From: Anaerolineales bacterium
GTDB lineage: Bacteria; Chloroflexota; Anaerolineae; 4572-78; J111
DNA: 34,582 nt
Assembly (NCBI GenBank): GCA_020634935.1
Contig: JACKAT010000058.1
Location: forward strand, 1 to 34,582
Direction of reading: 5' to 3'
The notes under the pieces were generated by a model. The model had not been told where the DNA came from, made no database searches, and saw only the letters and a program-made list of their open reading frames with translations. Position numbers and translations under genes: made by a program. Shown here piece after piece: positions 8,568 through 16,678 of this stretch. Each line of letters starts with the position of its first letter. Position 1 is the first letter of the stretch.

Positions 8568-8869
8568 CGTTTCATTTTCAATTATACATTGTCGGCGAGC
8601 ACTACCATAACCAAGTAGCCATCTCAAATCTACAAAATTTGAATAAGCTTTATTGTCAAAATCAGGCTAAAATCGAGGTCATTGACCTGGCTAAATATCC
8701 GGAAATTGCTATCAAAGCCCGGGTGATGGCTACACCAACGCTAGTCAAAGTTAAACCTTCGCCCATGCAGCGAGTGATTGGGGATCTGTCTGATATTGAA
8801 AAGGTCGCAATCAGGCTGGGGCTGTTGAATACACACAGCCACATATTAAACAGTAACAGCAGCTATTAA
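8564..8869 (+). CDS. kaiB: KaiB-like clock protein
   Basis: KaiB is a thioredoxin-like, fold-switching protein that binds the KaiC CI ring and sequesters KaiA. The 101-residue length equals cyanobacterial KaiB. The N-terminal strand FQLYIVGE matches KaiB, and the signature ATPTLVKVKPSPMQRVIGDL (residues 56-75) is nearly that of the cyanobacterial protein, followed by SDIEKVAIRLGLL. A SasA kinase domain is absent, so this is not a SasA N-terminus. The two positions equivalent to Synechococcus Gly88 and Asp90 are R84 and G86 here; see findings. The acidic cyanobacterial tail is replaced by a Ser/Asn/His-rich one. The start codon lies within the stop of the KaiA-like gene, and kaiC follows after 34 bases. 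Confidence 0.95.
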   Translation: MTFHFQLYIVGEHYHNQVAISNLQNLNKLYCQNQAKIEVIDLAKYPEIAIKARVMATPTLVKVKPSPMQRVIGDLSDIEKVAIRLGLLNTHSHILNSNSSY

Positions 8870-8903
8870 GCCTTGCCGATAATAGCGTAGTTGGAGTTAA
8901 TGA

Positions 8904-10412
8904 ATGGATAAGTTGGATAATTTGCAGGCGTTACAAAAAACCCCAACCGGTATCGAAGGGTTTGAACATTTAACCATCGGTGGCCTGCCTAAAGGACGAA
9001 CCACCTTACTGGTGGGGAGTTCCGGTTCGGGCAAAACGATCTTTGCCATTGAATTTCTCTATCGGGGTATCACCCAATTCAATCGCTCCGGTGTTTTTGT
9101 CACCTTTGAAGAACGCGCGCCCGATATCGTCCGAAATGTTAAAAGCATGCACTGGCAGCTTGATGAGTTGGTCCGGCAGGGTCAGTTGTTGTTCGTGGAT
9201 GGGTCGCCGGAATTAGATCCGGTGGAAGAAACGGGTTCGTATGATCTATCAGGGCTAATCATTCAAATCAAGTATGCGGTTGAAAAAGTAAACGCCAAAC
9301 TGGTCGTGTTAGACTCGATTGGCTCGCTGTTTCATCAGTTTAACAATGCCAATATCATCCGGCGAGAAATTTTTCGCATTACGGAAGTGCTTAAAGAGAT
9401 GAATGTCACCGCCATTATGACCGCCGAACGCCTGGAAGAGTACGGCCCCATTTCTCGGTATGGGATCGAAGAATTTGTGGCCGATAATGTGATTGTCTTG
9501 CGAAATGTGCTTCACCAGGAAAAAATCCGCCGGACCATTCAGATCTTAAAGGTCAGAGGCAGTTCTCACGCTCAGGGTGAATTTCCGATAACTATCAGCG
9601 ACTCCGGTATCAAAATTCTACCGCTGTCGGCCATCCAACTGCAACAAGAGTCTTCTGATAACCGGGTAACCACCGGCAACGCCGACCTCGACCAAATGAC
9701 TAGCGGCGGTATCTTTCACGACTCGATTTTTTTGGTCAGCGGCCCCACCGGCAGTGGCAAAACCCTCATATCCACCATGTTTACCGCCGCCGCTTGTAAA
9801 AATAAAGAGCGGGTCTTACTGCTCGCTTATGAAGAGTCGCGGGATCAACTACTGCGGAATGCCCGCTCGTGGGGGATCGATTTCGAACCTTGGGAGAATG
9901 ATGGCCTGCTCAGAATTGTCTGTACTTACCCGGAAACGATGGGCTTGGAAGACCACCTGTTAACGGTTCGAAAAGAGATCGAGCAGTTTAGACCCCATCG
10001 ATTGGTGATGGACAGCATCTCGGCTATGGAACGGGTCGCCAGTGTCCGCAATTTCCGGGAATTTGTCATTGGTCTCACCTCTTATGTAAAAAAAGAACGG
10101 GTCTGCTCGCTGTTTACCAGCACTACCCCCCAACTATCCGGCGGCGAGTCGATTACCGAAGCCCATATTTCCACCATCACCGACGTGATCGCCCTCCTAC
10201 GCTATGTAGAAGTTCGCGGCGTAATGCGGCGCGGGATTGCCATTATCAAAATGCGCGGCTCCCAGCACGAAAAAAATGTCAGGGAGTTCAACATCGATGG
10301 TCAGGGGTTGCACGTTGGCCTGCCCTTTAAGAATGTTGATAACATTATTCTGGGCATTCCTGCTCGAACCACCCTATCAGAAGTAGAGCAGTTAGGTGAT
10401 ATGTTTGAATAA
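8904..10412 (+). CDS. kaiC: Circadian clock-type double-domain ATPase/autokinase KaiC
   Basis: KaiC is a hexameric RecA-fold ATPase with autokinase and autophosphatase activity. The 502 residues hold two domains. CI has Walker A GSSGSGKT (38-45) and catalytic glutamates E69/E70 (VTFEE). CII has Walker A GPTGSGKT (280-287) and E310/E311 (LAYEE). The phosphosite segment SITEAHISTITD gives T418, S423 and T424, aligning with Synechococcus T426, S431 and T432. An A-loop-like GIPARTT follows, but the C-terminal tail after it is only about 14 residues against roughly 23 in cyanobacteria. GGAG seven bases before ATG 8904 is the ribosome site. As a full CI-CII protein with phosphosites next to kaiB, it is a better clock candidate than the many KaiC-like ATPases of other bacteria. 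Rhythmic activity is not shown by sequence. Confidence 0.95.
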   Translation: MDKLDNLQALQKTPTGIEGFEHLTIGGLPKGRTTLLVGSSGSGKTIFAIEFLYRGITQFNRSGVFVTFEERAPDIVRNVKSMHWQLDELVRQGQLLFVDGSPELDPVEETGSYDLSGLIIQIKYAVEKVNAKLVVLDSIGSLFHQFNNANIIRREIFRITEVLKEMNVTAIMTAERLEEYGPISRYGIEEFVADNVIVLRNVLHQEKIRRTIQILKVRGSSHAQGEFPITISDSGIKILPLSAIQLQQESSDNRVTTGNADLDQMTSGGIFHDSIFLVSGPTGSGKTLISTMFTAAACKNKERVLLLAYEESRDQLLRNARSWGIDFEPWENDGLLRIVCTYPETMGLEDHLLTVRKEIEQFRPHRLVMDSISAMERVASVRNFREFVIGLTSYVKKERVCSLFTSTTPQLSGGESITEAHISTITDVIALLRYVEVRGVMRRGIAIIKMRGSQHEKNVREFNIDGQGLHVGLPFKNVDNIILGIPARTTLSEVEQLGDMFE

Positions 10413-10430
10413 TTAGAACGTATCGACGCA

Positions 10431-10472
10431 GCCGTCTGCTCCCCTTAGCGCAAAATAAGGCTAAGGCGGCTG
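10431..10472 (+). terminator. Possible terminator hairpin after kaiC
   Basis: CAGCCG...CCTTAGC (10431-10436 and 10443-10449) pairs with GCTAAGG CGGCTG (10460-10472), leaving an internal bulge of six bases on the 5' arm and a ten-base loop. It starts 19 bases after the kaiC stop. There is no good T-run after it, so it may stop transcription only weakly or merely protect the mRNA end. Confidence 0.45.
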
Positions 10473-10527
10473 GATTTGTCGTTACCCAGCCTGAGACTAT
10501 TAATGAAGTTATCAATGGCCTAATACT

Positions 10528-10549
10528 TATGAGTTACGCCGTTCAAAAG
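10528..10549 (-). repeat. Solitary end of the 134-bp MITE family
   Basis: These 22 bases differ at one position from the end of the MITE copy at 18716 (TATGAGTTACGCAGTTC... versus ...CGCCGTTC...). The rest of the element is missing. It is probably a remnant of a fourth insertion. Confidence 0.55.
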
Positions 10550-10730
10550 CTGCCATCGGCATAACGATTCCCAAAATCAAGGCATTGCAACAAGAAATTT
10601 CACCCAAGCAACAAGGTAATGCCACGCAGTTACACGTGGCAGCTTGCCGCCAGATTTGTCGCTCTAGCGTTTTTGTGAGGCGCGAGCCGGATTGGGCCAA
10701 CTCGTGAGCTGATTTTGCCGGAGGTGACGC

Positions 10731-10957
10731 GGAATATATAAGGCAAACTTCGGAATGTGTGAGTCATTCTAACGAATATATAAGACAGCCAACGGATATA
10801 TAAGACAACCCAACGGAGATGTGAGTCAGCCCAACGGAGATGTAAGACAACTCAACGAATATATAAGACAGCCAACGGATATATAAGACAACCCAACGGA
10901 GATGTGAGTCCGTCCAACGGATATATAAGACAACTCAACGAATAGGTGAGTCCGGGA
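10731..10957. repeat. Tandem array of 20-21-bp units between kaiC and the kinase genes
   Basis: About ten to eleven imperfect units are arranged head to tail. Each has the frame CAACGG or CAACGA followed by either ATATATAAGAC or AGATGTGAGTC, then a short spacer. The two unit types alternate. A block of four units is itself repeated, with the first AACGAAT at 10771 and the second at 10854 (83 bases apart). Degenerate units continue to about 11015. Period and spacing were counted by eye. There are no unique spacers, so it is not a CRISPR array, and no gene covers it. Confidence 0.85.
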
Positions 10958-11129
10958 GCGGATTTAGTGAATGCCTGAAGGGAATAGGCGAGGCTGAAAG
11001 AGGATTAGGTGAGTCAGCCGGAAGATCATGACGGTAGTCCGTTGGATTAACTCAGCCGGTGAAGGAACAACGCTTCTAATTTCAACAATTATCTGTTTAC
11101 TTAATACTAAAGGTCTGATATAGTTAAAT

Positions 11130-11263
11130 TAGGACTTACGCAGTTGGGTGTAGCGAACCCGGTGACAGTCACTTTTTGTCGAAAATAAACGTCCATTTAG
11201 CCCAAAAAGACCGATTTATCACCCCCAAGTGACAGTCACCTTTTGAACTACGTAACTTATATA
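11130..11263 (+). mobile_element. MITE-like element, copy A
   Basis: This 134-base element has imperfect terminal inverted repeats (left TAGGACTTACGCAGTT, right arm the complement of TATAAGTTACGTAGTT). Inside each end is the self-complementary 11-mer GTGACAGTCAC (11162-11172 and 11229-11239). Near-identical copies lie at 18716-18847 (opposite orientation) and 32957-33090 (same orientation). It encodes no transposase, so it would be a non-autonomous element moved in trans. Confidence 0.8.
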
Positions 11264-11403
11264 AATAACGTCATAGCCAAAATTCTTCTGGGCAATCTAG
11301 ACCTTTGCTCATTTCCGAACACCAGCCAGACCAAACGGTTGAAGTATCAACCGGTGTTGCCGGGGTTAGCTTCGCTCGTTACTTGCAGCAGGGAACATCA
11401 ATC

Positions 11404-12864
11404 ATGAATGTTGAGCCAATAAAAGTTTTGTTGGTTGAAAACGATCCCAATGATGTTGACCTCATCCAAATTGCCTTAGCCCAAGCTGATTTTGGCCGGA
11501 TTGATTGGGATCATGTCAGCAGTTTGAATGAAGCTGTTGAAACGTTAGACAAGACCACTTTTGACCTGCTTCTACTCGATTTATCGCTACCTGATGTGTG
11601 GGGACTGGAGACGGTCAGACAAGTTAGACAACAAGCGCTCGATATTCCGATTGTGGTTTTAACCGGAAATGCGGATGCGGCACTGGCCCTAGAAGCCGTT
11701 AGATTAGGGGCTCAGGATTATCTGGTTAAAGGGCAAGTGAGCAATGGCATGCTGGTGCGGACTATCCGTCACGCCATTGAGCGTCATCACCTCCTTAAAG
11801 ACCTGGAAACGCAAATCACCGCCCTGCTCCACAGCGAAATCCGTTTCCACAAAATGATCGAACATAATGCGGATGCCATCGTGATTATCGATCAAACCGG
11901 TGTGGTTCGATTTGTTAATCCGGCGGCGGAGAAGCTATTTGGCCGCCGGGCGGGGTATCTCCTGGATACATTGTTTGAATATCCTATTGTGGTCGATGAG
12001 CCAACTGAGATCACCATTACCTGCCCGGGTGAAGACGATTTTTTCGCCTTTGCTGAAATGCGGGTGGTTGAGATGGTGTGGGAAGAGCAGCCGGCTTATC
12101 TGGCTTCGCTCCGCGATATTACGGAACGCAAGCAGGTAGAACGAGCCTTACAGCAGCACATGCGCGAACTGGAGGCGCGTAATGAAGAACTAGATGCTTT
12201 TGCTCACTCGACGGCTCACGATCTAAGAAACCCTTTAACCCTCGTCGTTGGCTTTGCCAAAATGCTGGAAGAAGAATATGGCCGTCTTTCCCCAGCGGAG
12301 ATCCAATCGACCTTAAAAACCATTGCTAATACTGGCCAGAAGATGAGCCACATCATTGATGGGTTGCTGGTGTTGGCCGGGCTGCGTAATCAAGAAATCA
12401 CTTTAGAACCACTGGATATGGGTTCAGTTATTTGGGATGTCCAGCAGCAATTGAAAAGTATGTTTGATAGTTACCAGGTGGAAATTACGATGCCCCTTCA
12501 ATGGCCGACGGTTATCGGGTATCGGCCCTGGGTTGAACAGGTTTGGGCTAACTATATCAGTAATGGCATTAAATATGGCGGTTCTCCGCCCCAACTGGAG
12601 TTAGGAGCTGATCTCCAAGCCAACGATGTCATCCGCTTCTGGGTTCGAGATAACGGCTCCGGCCTTACTCCCGAAGAACAAAAACGATTATTCGTTCCAT
12701 TTACCCGCCTAAAGCGGTTTGAGAGGGTGGATGAGGGCTATGGGTTAGGACTTTCTATTGTAAAACGTATCGTGGAGCGGCTCGGAGGCCAGGTAGGCGT
12801 TACCAGTCCGGGGCTTTCTGGGCAGGGCAGCGAATTCTTTTTTACCTTATCATCAAAAAGCTGA
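11404..12864 (+). CDS. Receiver-PAS histidine kinase
   Basis: The 486-residue soluble protein has an N-terminal receiver (E12, D14 region; phosphoacceptor D59 in LLLLDLSLPD; YLVKGQ lysine). A PAS domain follows at about 160-250 (MIEHNADAIVIIDQTGVVRFVNPAA). The HisKA dimerisation domain carries H272 in STAHDLRNPL. The ATPase domain has N-box NYISNGIKYGG, G1 VRDNGSGL and G2 GYGLGLSIVKRIVE. There is no transmembrane segment. The frame is open from TTG 11305, but ATG 11404 begins the receiver directly and has AGGGA upstream, so it is preferred. An N-terminal receiver before the kinase core suggests its activity is set by phosphorylation from another kinase. It opens the five-gene two-component block downstream of kaiC, and the next gene starts five bases after its stop. 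Confidence 0.92.
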   Translation: MNVEPIKVLLVENDPNDVDLIQIALAQADFGRIDWDHVSSLNEAVETLDKTTFDLLLLDLSLPDVWGLETVRQVRQQALDIPIVVLTGNADAALALEAVRLGAQDYLVKGQVSNGMLVRTIRHAIERHHLLKDLETQITALLHSEIRFHKMIEHNADAIVIIDQTGVVRFVNPAAEKLFGRRAGYLLDTLFEYPIVVDEPTEITITCPGEDDFFAFAEMRVVEMVWEEQPAYLASLRDITERKQVERALQQHMRELEARNEELDAFAHSTAHDLRNPLTLVVGFAKMLEEEYGRLSPAEIQSTLKTIANTGQKMSHIIDGLLVLAGLRNQEITLEPLDMGSVIWDVQQQLKSMFDSYQVEITMPLQWPTVIGYRPWVEQVWANYISNGIKYGGSPPQLELGADLQANDVIRFWVRDNGSGLTPEEQKRLFVPFTRLKRFERVDEGYGLGLSIVKRIVERLGGQVGVTSPGLSGQGSEFFFTLSSKS

Positions 12865-12869
12865 TCGTT

Positions 12870-14801
12870 ATGAACAATAACTCGCTCACTATTTTGGTTG
12901 TTGAAGACAATTCAGGAGATTATGGGCTGCTGGAGTTCGCTCTAAAACGAAGCGATTACTATCTGAGTCAGCTCATCCGGGCCGAAACATTTGGCCAGGC
13001 TATCGACTATCTCAACCTGCATAGCGTCGATATAATCCTATTAGACCTTTCTCTGCCTGATATGTGGGGTATTGACGCCGTAAAACAGCTAAAACGCCAC
13101 GTACCCGCAATACCGATTATTGTCTTAACCGGCTATGAGGATGAGATGGTGGGCGCCCAAGTGGTTCAAGCTGGAGCTCAAGATTATTTTGTTAAAGGCG
13201 ACTTCAACGGCACGATAATGTTACGAGCCATCTGTTACGCCATCGAACGCCAGCGCCTGATAGTGCAGGAACGTGTTGATAGTGAAGAACGATTTCGGCA
13301 GGTGGTGTCATCGATTAGTGATCACATCTATGTCAGCGAAATCAAAGAAAATGGCCAGTTGATGAATCTGTATCTGTCGCCGCATATTACCTCCCTGACA
13401 GGCTATCCTCTGGAGAAATTTACTGAGGATTGGTCTTTTTGGCCGTCAACGGTTATCTACCCGGATGACCGAGCCACCGCCGCGCTGCAAGCCTCGCGTT
13501 TACTAAAAGGAAAAAGCTGCGAAACAGAATACCGCCTGCTTCGAGAAGATGGCGATATTATCTGGGTTCGAGACAGCGCCAGAGTAAAAACCGAAAATAA
13601 CCGTAAACTTATTTATGGGGTGGTCAGTAATATTACGGATCGAAAACGGCTGGAAGATCAACTCTACCAATCACAAAAAATGGAAGCGATCGGCCGTTTG
13701 GCCGGAGGTATTGCCCATGATTTCAAAAACATTTTGACGATCATTACCGGCAACTGTGATCTGATACTCAAATCCGGCCATTTAAGCGATGCACACCATG
13801 ACGATATCGAACAAATCCGAAGCGCCGGACAAAAAGCGGCCTTACTCACCCAACAGTTACTCACCTTTAGCCGCCAGCAAACCCTGCAAACCCAGGTGAT
13901 CAACCTCAATCACGTGGCAACTAATGTAGAGCCAATGCTCAGGCGTTTATTGCCGGCCACTATTGAATTAACCATTACGCTGGACTCAGAGCCCGGTTCG
14001 CTTAGAGCCGATCCGGCTCAATTTGAACAGGTTATTCTCAATTTGGCGCTCAACGCCAAAGATGCCATGCCTAATGGAGGCCGCCTTGCTATTGAAACCG
14101 CCCACACGGTGATTGATGACCACGATGTTACCCGGCACTTTGACCTCAATCCCGGCCCGTATGTGGTGTTAGCGGTCAGCGACACCGGGCTAGGGATGAC
14201 TAAGGCGATTCAAAATCAAATTTTTGAACCCTTTTTTACGACCAAAGCAGTCCATAAAGGAACCGGCCTGGGGTTGGCTATCGTGCATGGTGTTGTCAAG
14301 CAAAGTGGCGGCCATATTTTTCTAGAGAGTCAACCCGACCAAGGCACAATTTTTAAGATCTATTTACCTCAACTGCTCAATGATCCAGCCCTTGTATCCA
14401 GTTATATTGATAACAGCCTAAACTATGGCAGTGAAACCATATTGCTGGTAGACCCAGAAGATCGCATCCGAGACCTGACTCGCCGCAGTCTGGTGAGATA
14501 TGGCTATACCGTCCTGGAAGCCCAAAACAGCACCGAGGCGCTTCACCTGGCCGAACAGCATCGCCATCCTATTCATTTAGTAGTGACCGAGGTGGCCTTA
14601 CCCAGTGGCTTAACCGCTAATCAGCTAGCCCATAAACTACGGTCGTTCTGTCCTAAGACCAAAGTTTTGTTTATGTCGGACGATAGCGCTAACCCGGTTT
14701 TCGATCAGAGACCCATCTCAAATGACACGGCCATTTTACAAAAACCCTTTGGAGATGTAACGCTAATTCAAAAAGTACGTCAACTTCTCGACTCCCACTA
14801 A
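12870..14801 (+). CDS. Hybrid histidine kinase REC-PAS-HisKA-HATPase-REC with degenerate C-terminal receiver
   Basis: The 643-residue soluble protein contains receiver 1 (E12/D13, phosphoacceptor D59), a PAS with PAC motif (YLSPHITSLTGYPLEKF to YGVVSNITDRKR), HisKA with H283 (GGIAHDFKNIL), an HATPase domain (N-box LNLALNAKDAMPNGG; G2 GTGLGLAIVHGVVKQ), and a C-terminal receiver-like domain from about 527. In that last domain the phosphoacceptor position is Glu574 (LVVTEVALP) and the acidic pair reads DPED, so it probably cannot be phosphorylated normally. The lysine region QKPFG is kept. The protein is a close paralogue of the kinase at 16679-18643, sharing the GYPLEKF..DWSFW PAS sequence. It lies five bases after the preceding kinase gene, so the two are co-transcribed. 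Confidence 0.92.
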   Translation: MNNNSLTILVVEDNSGDYGLLEFALKRSDYYLSQLIRAETFGQAIDYLNLHSVDIILLDLSLPDMWGIDAVKQLKRHVPAIPIIVLTGYEDEMVGAQVVQAGAQDYFVKGDFNGTIMLRAICYAIERQRLIVQERVDSEERFRQVVSSISDHIYVSEIKENGQLMNLYLSPHITSLTGYPLEKFTEDWSFWPSTVIYPDDRATAALQASRLLKGKSCETEYRLLREDGDIIWVRDSARVKTENNRKLIYGVVSNITDRKRLEDQLYQSQKMEAIGRLAGGIAHDFKNILTIITGNCDLILKSGHLSDAHHDDIEQIRSAGQKAALLTQQLLTFSRQQTLQTQVINLNHVATNVEPMLRRLLPATIELTITLDSEPGSLRADPAQFEQVILNLALNAKDAMPNGGRLAIETAHTVIDDHDVTRHFDLNPGPYVVLAVSDTGLGMTKAIQNQIFEPFFTTKAVHKGTGLGLAIVHGVVKQSGGHIFLESQPDQGTIFKIYLPQLLNDPALVSSYIDNSLNYGSETILLVDPEDRIRDLTRRSLVRYGYTVLEAQNSTEALHLAEQHRHPIHLVVTEVALPSGLTANQLAHKLRSFCPKTKVLFMSDDSANPVFDQRPISNDTAILQKPFGDVTLIQKVRQLLDSH

Positions 14802-14887
14802 CCCAACAAGATTTTTTCGTCCTCCAAACCAGTGAACACTGATTGATCGCAATTCATAACTAAAAATAAGCCAAATACCGATTACGA

Positions 14888-14916
14888 TTTACTGACTGCA
14901 AGACACCTGCTAGAAT
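14888..14916 (+). promoter_or_regulatory. Weak candidate promoter before the PAS histidine kinase
   Basis: TAGAAT (14911-14916) sits 17 bases after TTTACT (14888-14893), and 34 bases before ATG 14951, in the 149-base gap after the hybrid kinase. The gap and the strong ribosome site GGGAGG suggest that a separate transcript could begin here. Only four to five positions of each box match. Confidence 0.3.
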
Positions 14917-14950
14917 ATGGCTGAGTAATTACATAGCTGGGAGGTCAGGT

Positions 14951-16102
14951 ATGATGAAAACTGCCGTTAATGTACAGCCTGAGATGATTAACTCAATGGA
15001 AGCTCCATCCCATCAAGCTGATCTACTACAGCATATTGCTGATGCCGTTATCACCACTGACCTGGACTTTAATATTAATAGTTGGAATAAAGCAGCCGAA
15101 ACCATCTACGGCTGGCCAGCTTTGGATGTGATCGGGAAAAGAGTGGGCGAGGTTATCCCCACCGTATTTCCTTACAACTATCAAGAAACGATTATCAATC
15201 ATCTTTTCAATAATCAGGGGAGTTGGCAAGGGCAAATCATTCAGAAACAATGGAACGGCCGAGAAATCCATATTTCAACCTCAGTATCCTTACTTAAAGA
15301 CTCAAACGGCCACTCGGTAGGCATTATCGCTATCAACCGCCCCATTGAACGTAAGCCTACGGCCGAAATTAGAACCTTAACCCGAGAACTCGACCGCCTT
15401 AACAAAGAAATTGAGGCTCTATCTTATTCTATTTCCCATGATTTACGAGCCCCCCTTAGAGCCATTAGTGGCTTCGCTGAGATTATTGTGCGGCGGCATT
15501 GGTCCGATCTCAATGAAGAAACCCAACACTTCTTAAGCAATATTGTCGAAGCCAGCCACCATATGGATCACCTTATTAATGATCTGCTCACCTACGCTCG
15601 GTTAGGACGACGGGTGACACAATATCGCCCGGTAGATCTAGCCGATCTACTGGGCCATATTATCCTGACTTTGTCTGAGCAAATAGAAAAAACAGGGGCT
15701 GAAATTGAACTACCCGACACCTTACCCACCCTGCAAACCGATCCCTTTCTGCTAACCCAGATACTTACAAACTTAATAGAAAATGCTATAATTTATCATC
15801 AACCAAACCTTAAACCGCATATCACGCTTACATGCCAATTAGAAGTTGATCAGGTTGTGGTGGGGATAGCCGATAACGGCTTGGGCATTCCGCCTGAATA
15901 TCACGATAAAATCTTTAATATTTTTCAACGGCTGCATCATCAAGATGATTACGATGGCAATGGTATTGGCCTATGTTTAGTAAAAAAGGCGTTAGATTTG
16001 CTTAGTGGTCATATCAGCCTAGAATCCATCGAAGGCAATGGGTCAATATTTTGGATAATATTGCCCCTTGTTAATGGACAGGGAAGTCATAGCAATAGAT
16101 AA
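14951..16102 (+). CDS. PAS histidine kinase
   Basis: The 383-residue soluble sensor kinase has a single PAS domain (residues about 22-130, ADAVITTDLDFNINSWNKAAE), a short coiled coil (ELDRLNKEIEALS), and a HisKA domain with H163 in SYSISHDLRAPLRAISGF. The HATPase domain has N-box LTNLIENAIIYHQ, G1 IADNGLGIP and G2 GNGIGLCLVKKALD. The HisKA and ATPase sequences resemble those of bacteriophytochrome-type and CikA-like kinases, but there is no GAF or PHY domain here. The PAS ligand is unknown. GGAGG six bases before ATG 14951 supports this start over the adjacent ATG. An Rcp1-type regulator follows 71 bases later, and that pairing is typical of this kinase class. Confidence 0.92.
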   Translation: MMKTAVNVQPEMINSMEAPSHQADLLQHIADAVITTDLDFNINSWNKAAETIYGWPALDVIGKRVGEVIPTVFPYNYQETIINHLFNNQGSWQGQIIQKQWNGREIHISTSVSLLKDSNGHSVGIIAINRPIERKPTAEIRTLTRELDRLNKEIEALSYSISHDLRAPLRAISGFAEIIVRRHWSDLNEETQHFLSNIVEASHHMDHLINDLLTYARLGRRVTQYRPVDLADLLGHIILTLSEQIEKTGAEIELPDTLPTLQTDPFLLTQILTNLIENAIIYHQPNLKPHITLTCQLEVDQVVVGIADNGLGIPPEYHDKIFNIFQRLHHQDDYDGNGIGLCLVKKALDLLSGHISLESIEGNGSIFWIILPLVNGQGSHSNR

Positions 16103-16173
16103 CCGGTTGTCACAAACCGCAGCAGACCCACCCGGCCAAATTTCTGCTTACTTTCCTTTAGAAAAGAGGCCAT

Positions 16174-16617
16174 ATGAAACCAGCTGTTATCCTTTTAGTT
16201 GACGATAACCGAATGGATATCGAATTGGTCCTGTTGGCAATGGCTGGTCTGGAAGTAACCTACAACGTTCAGACAGCTCACAGCGGCTATGAAGCCTTAG
16301 ATTATTTATTTGGTCGCTCTAAATTTGCCAATCGTAATCAATTCCCTTTACCTGACATTATTCTGCTTGATCTAAAAATGCCGGGGCTTGATGGCTATGA
16401 AGTATTACACCGCATAAAAACTACCCCCGGCCTCAAACGACTGCCGGTCATTATCTTTACTTCATCTCAAGAAGATAGGGATCGCGCTAATTGTTACGAC
16501 AGTGGCGCCAATAGTTACGTTGTTAAACCACTCCTGCTGGAAGAGTTACAAACAATCATGAAACAAATTGAAACTTATTGGCTCGATCTTAATGTTGGCC
16601 CTCCAAAAATGTCATAA
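16174..16617 (+). CDS. Stand-alone response regulator, Rcp1 type (second copy)
   Basis: This 147-residue single-domain receiver has D10/D11, phosphoacceptor D66 (IILLDLKMPG), T96 and K118, and the C-terminal ETYWLDLNVGP segment of Rcp1-like proteins. GAGG lies four to five bases before ATG 16174. Placement between the PAS kinase at 14951 and the hybrid kinase at 16679 makes the PAS kinase its most likely partner. It is related to the regulator at 6887 but clearly diverged, so the two probably serve different kinases. Confidence 0.92.
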   Translation: MKPAVILLVDDNRMDIELVLLAMAGLEVTYNVQTAHSGYEALDYLFGRSKFANRNQFPLPDIILLDLKMPGLDGYEVLHRIKTTPGLKRLPVIIFTSSQEDRDRANCYDSGANSYVVKPLLLEELQTIMKQIETYWLDLNVGPPKMS

Positions 16618-16678
16618 CACGCTTGACCAACTCCCCATTGACCCCAATGCTTCCATCCATAATCTTAAGGATAAAAAA

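Larger units (their letters stand above)
10413..10730. other. Non-coding spacer downstream of kaiC
   Basis: No open frame with coding character is visible. The stretch holds the hairpin at 10431-10472, a solitary MITE-type end at 10528-10549, and a small stem-loop in which TGCCACG (10620-10626) pairs with CGTGGCA (10635-10641). The remaining sequence looks like degraded DNA that I cannot assign. Confidence 0.5.

Noticed and set aside
8564..8869. N-terminal domain of a SasA-type kinase instead of KaiB
   Set aside because: The frame ends at residue 101, the KaiB signature is complete, and kaiC follows directly.
10731..10957. CRISPR array or iteron-type replication origin
   Set aside because: There are no spacers, and no rep or parA gene or plasmid signs nearby. 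The iteron idea could not be supported beyond the repeat itself.
11305..11403. N-terminal extension of the receiver-PAS kinase from a TTG codon
   Set aside because: The extension lies ahead of the conserved receiver start, the sequence has no domain, and ATG 11404 has a ribosome site.
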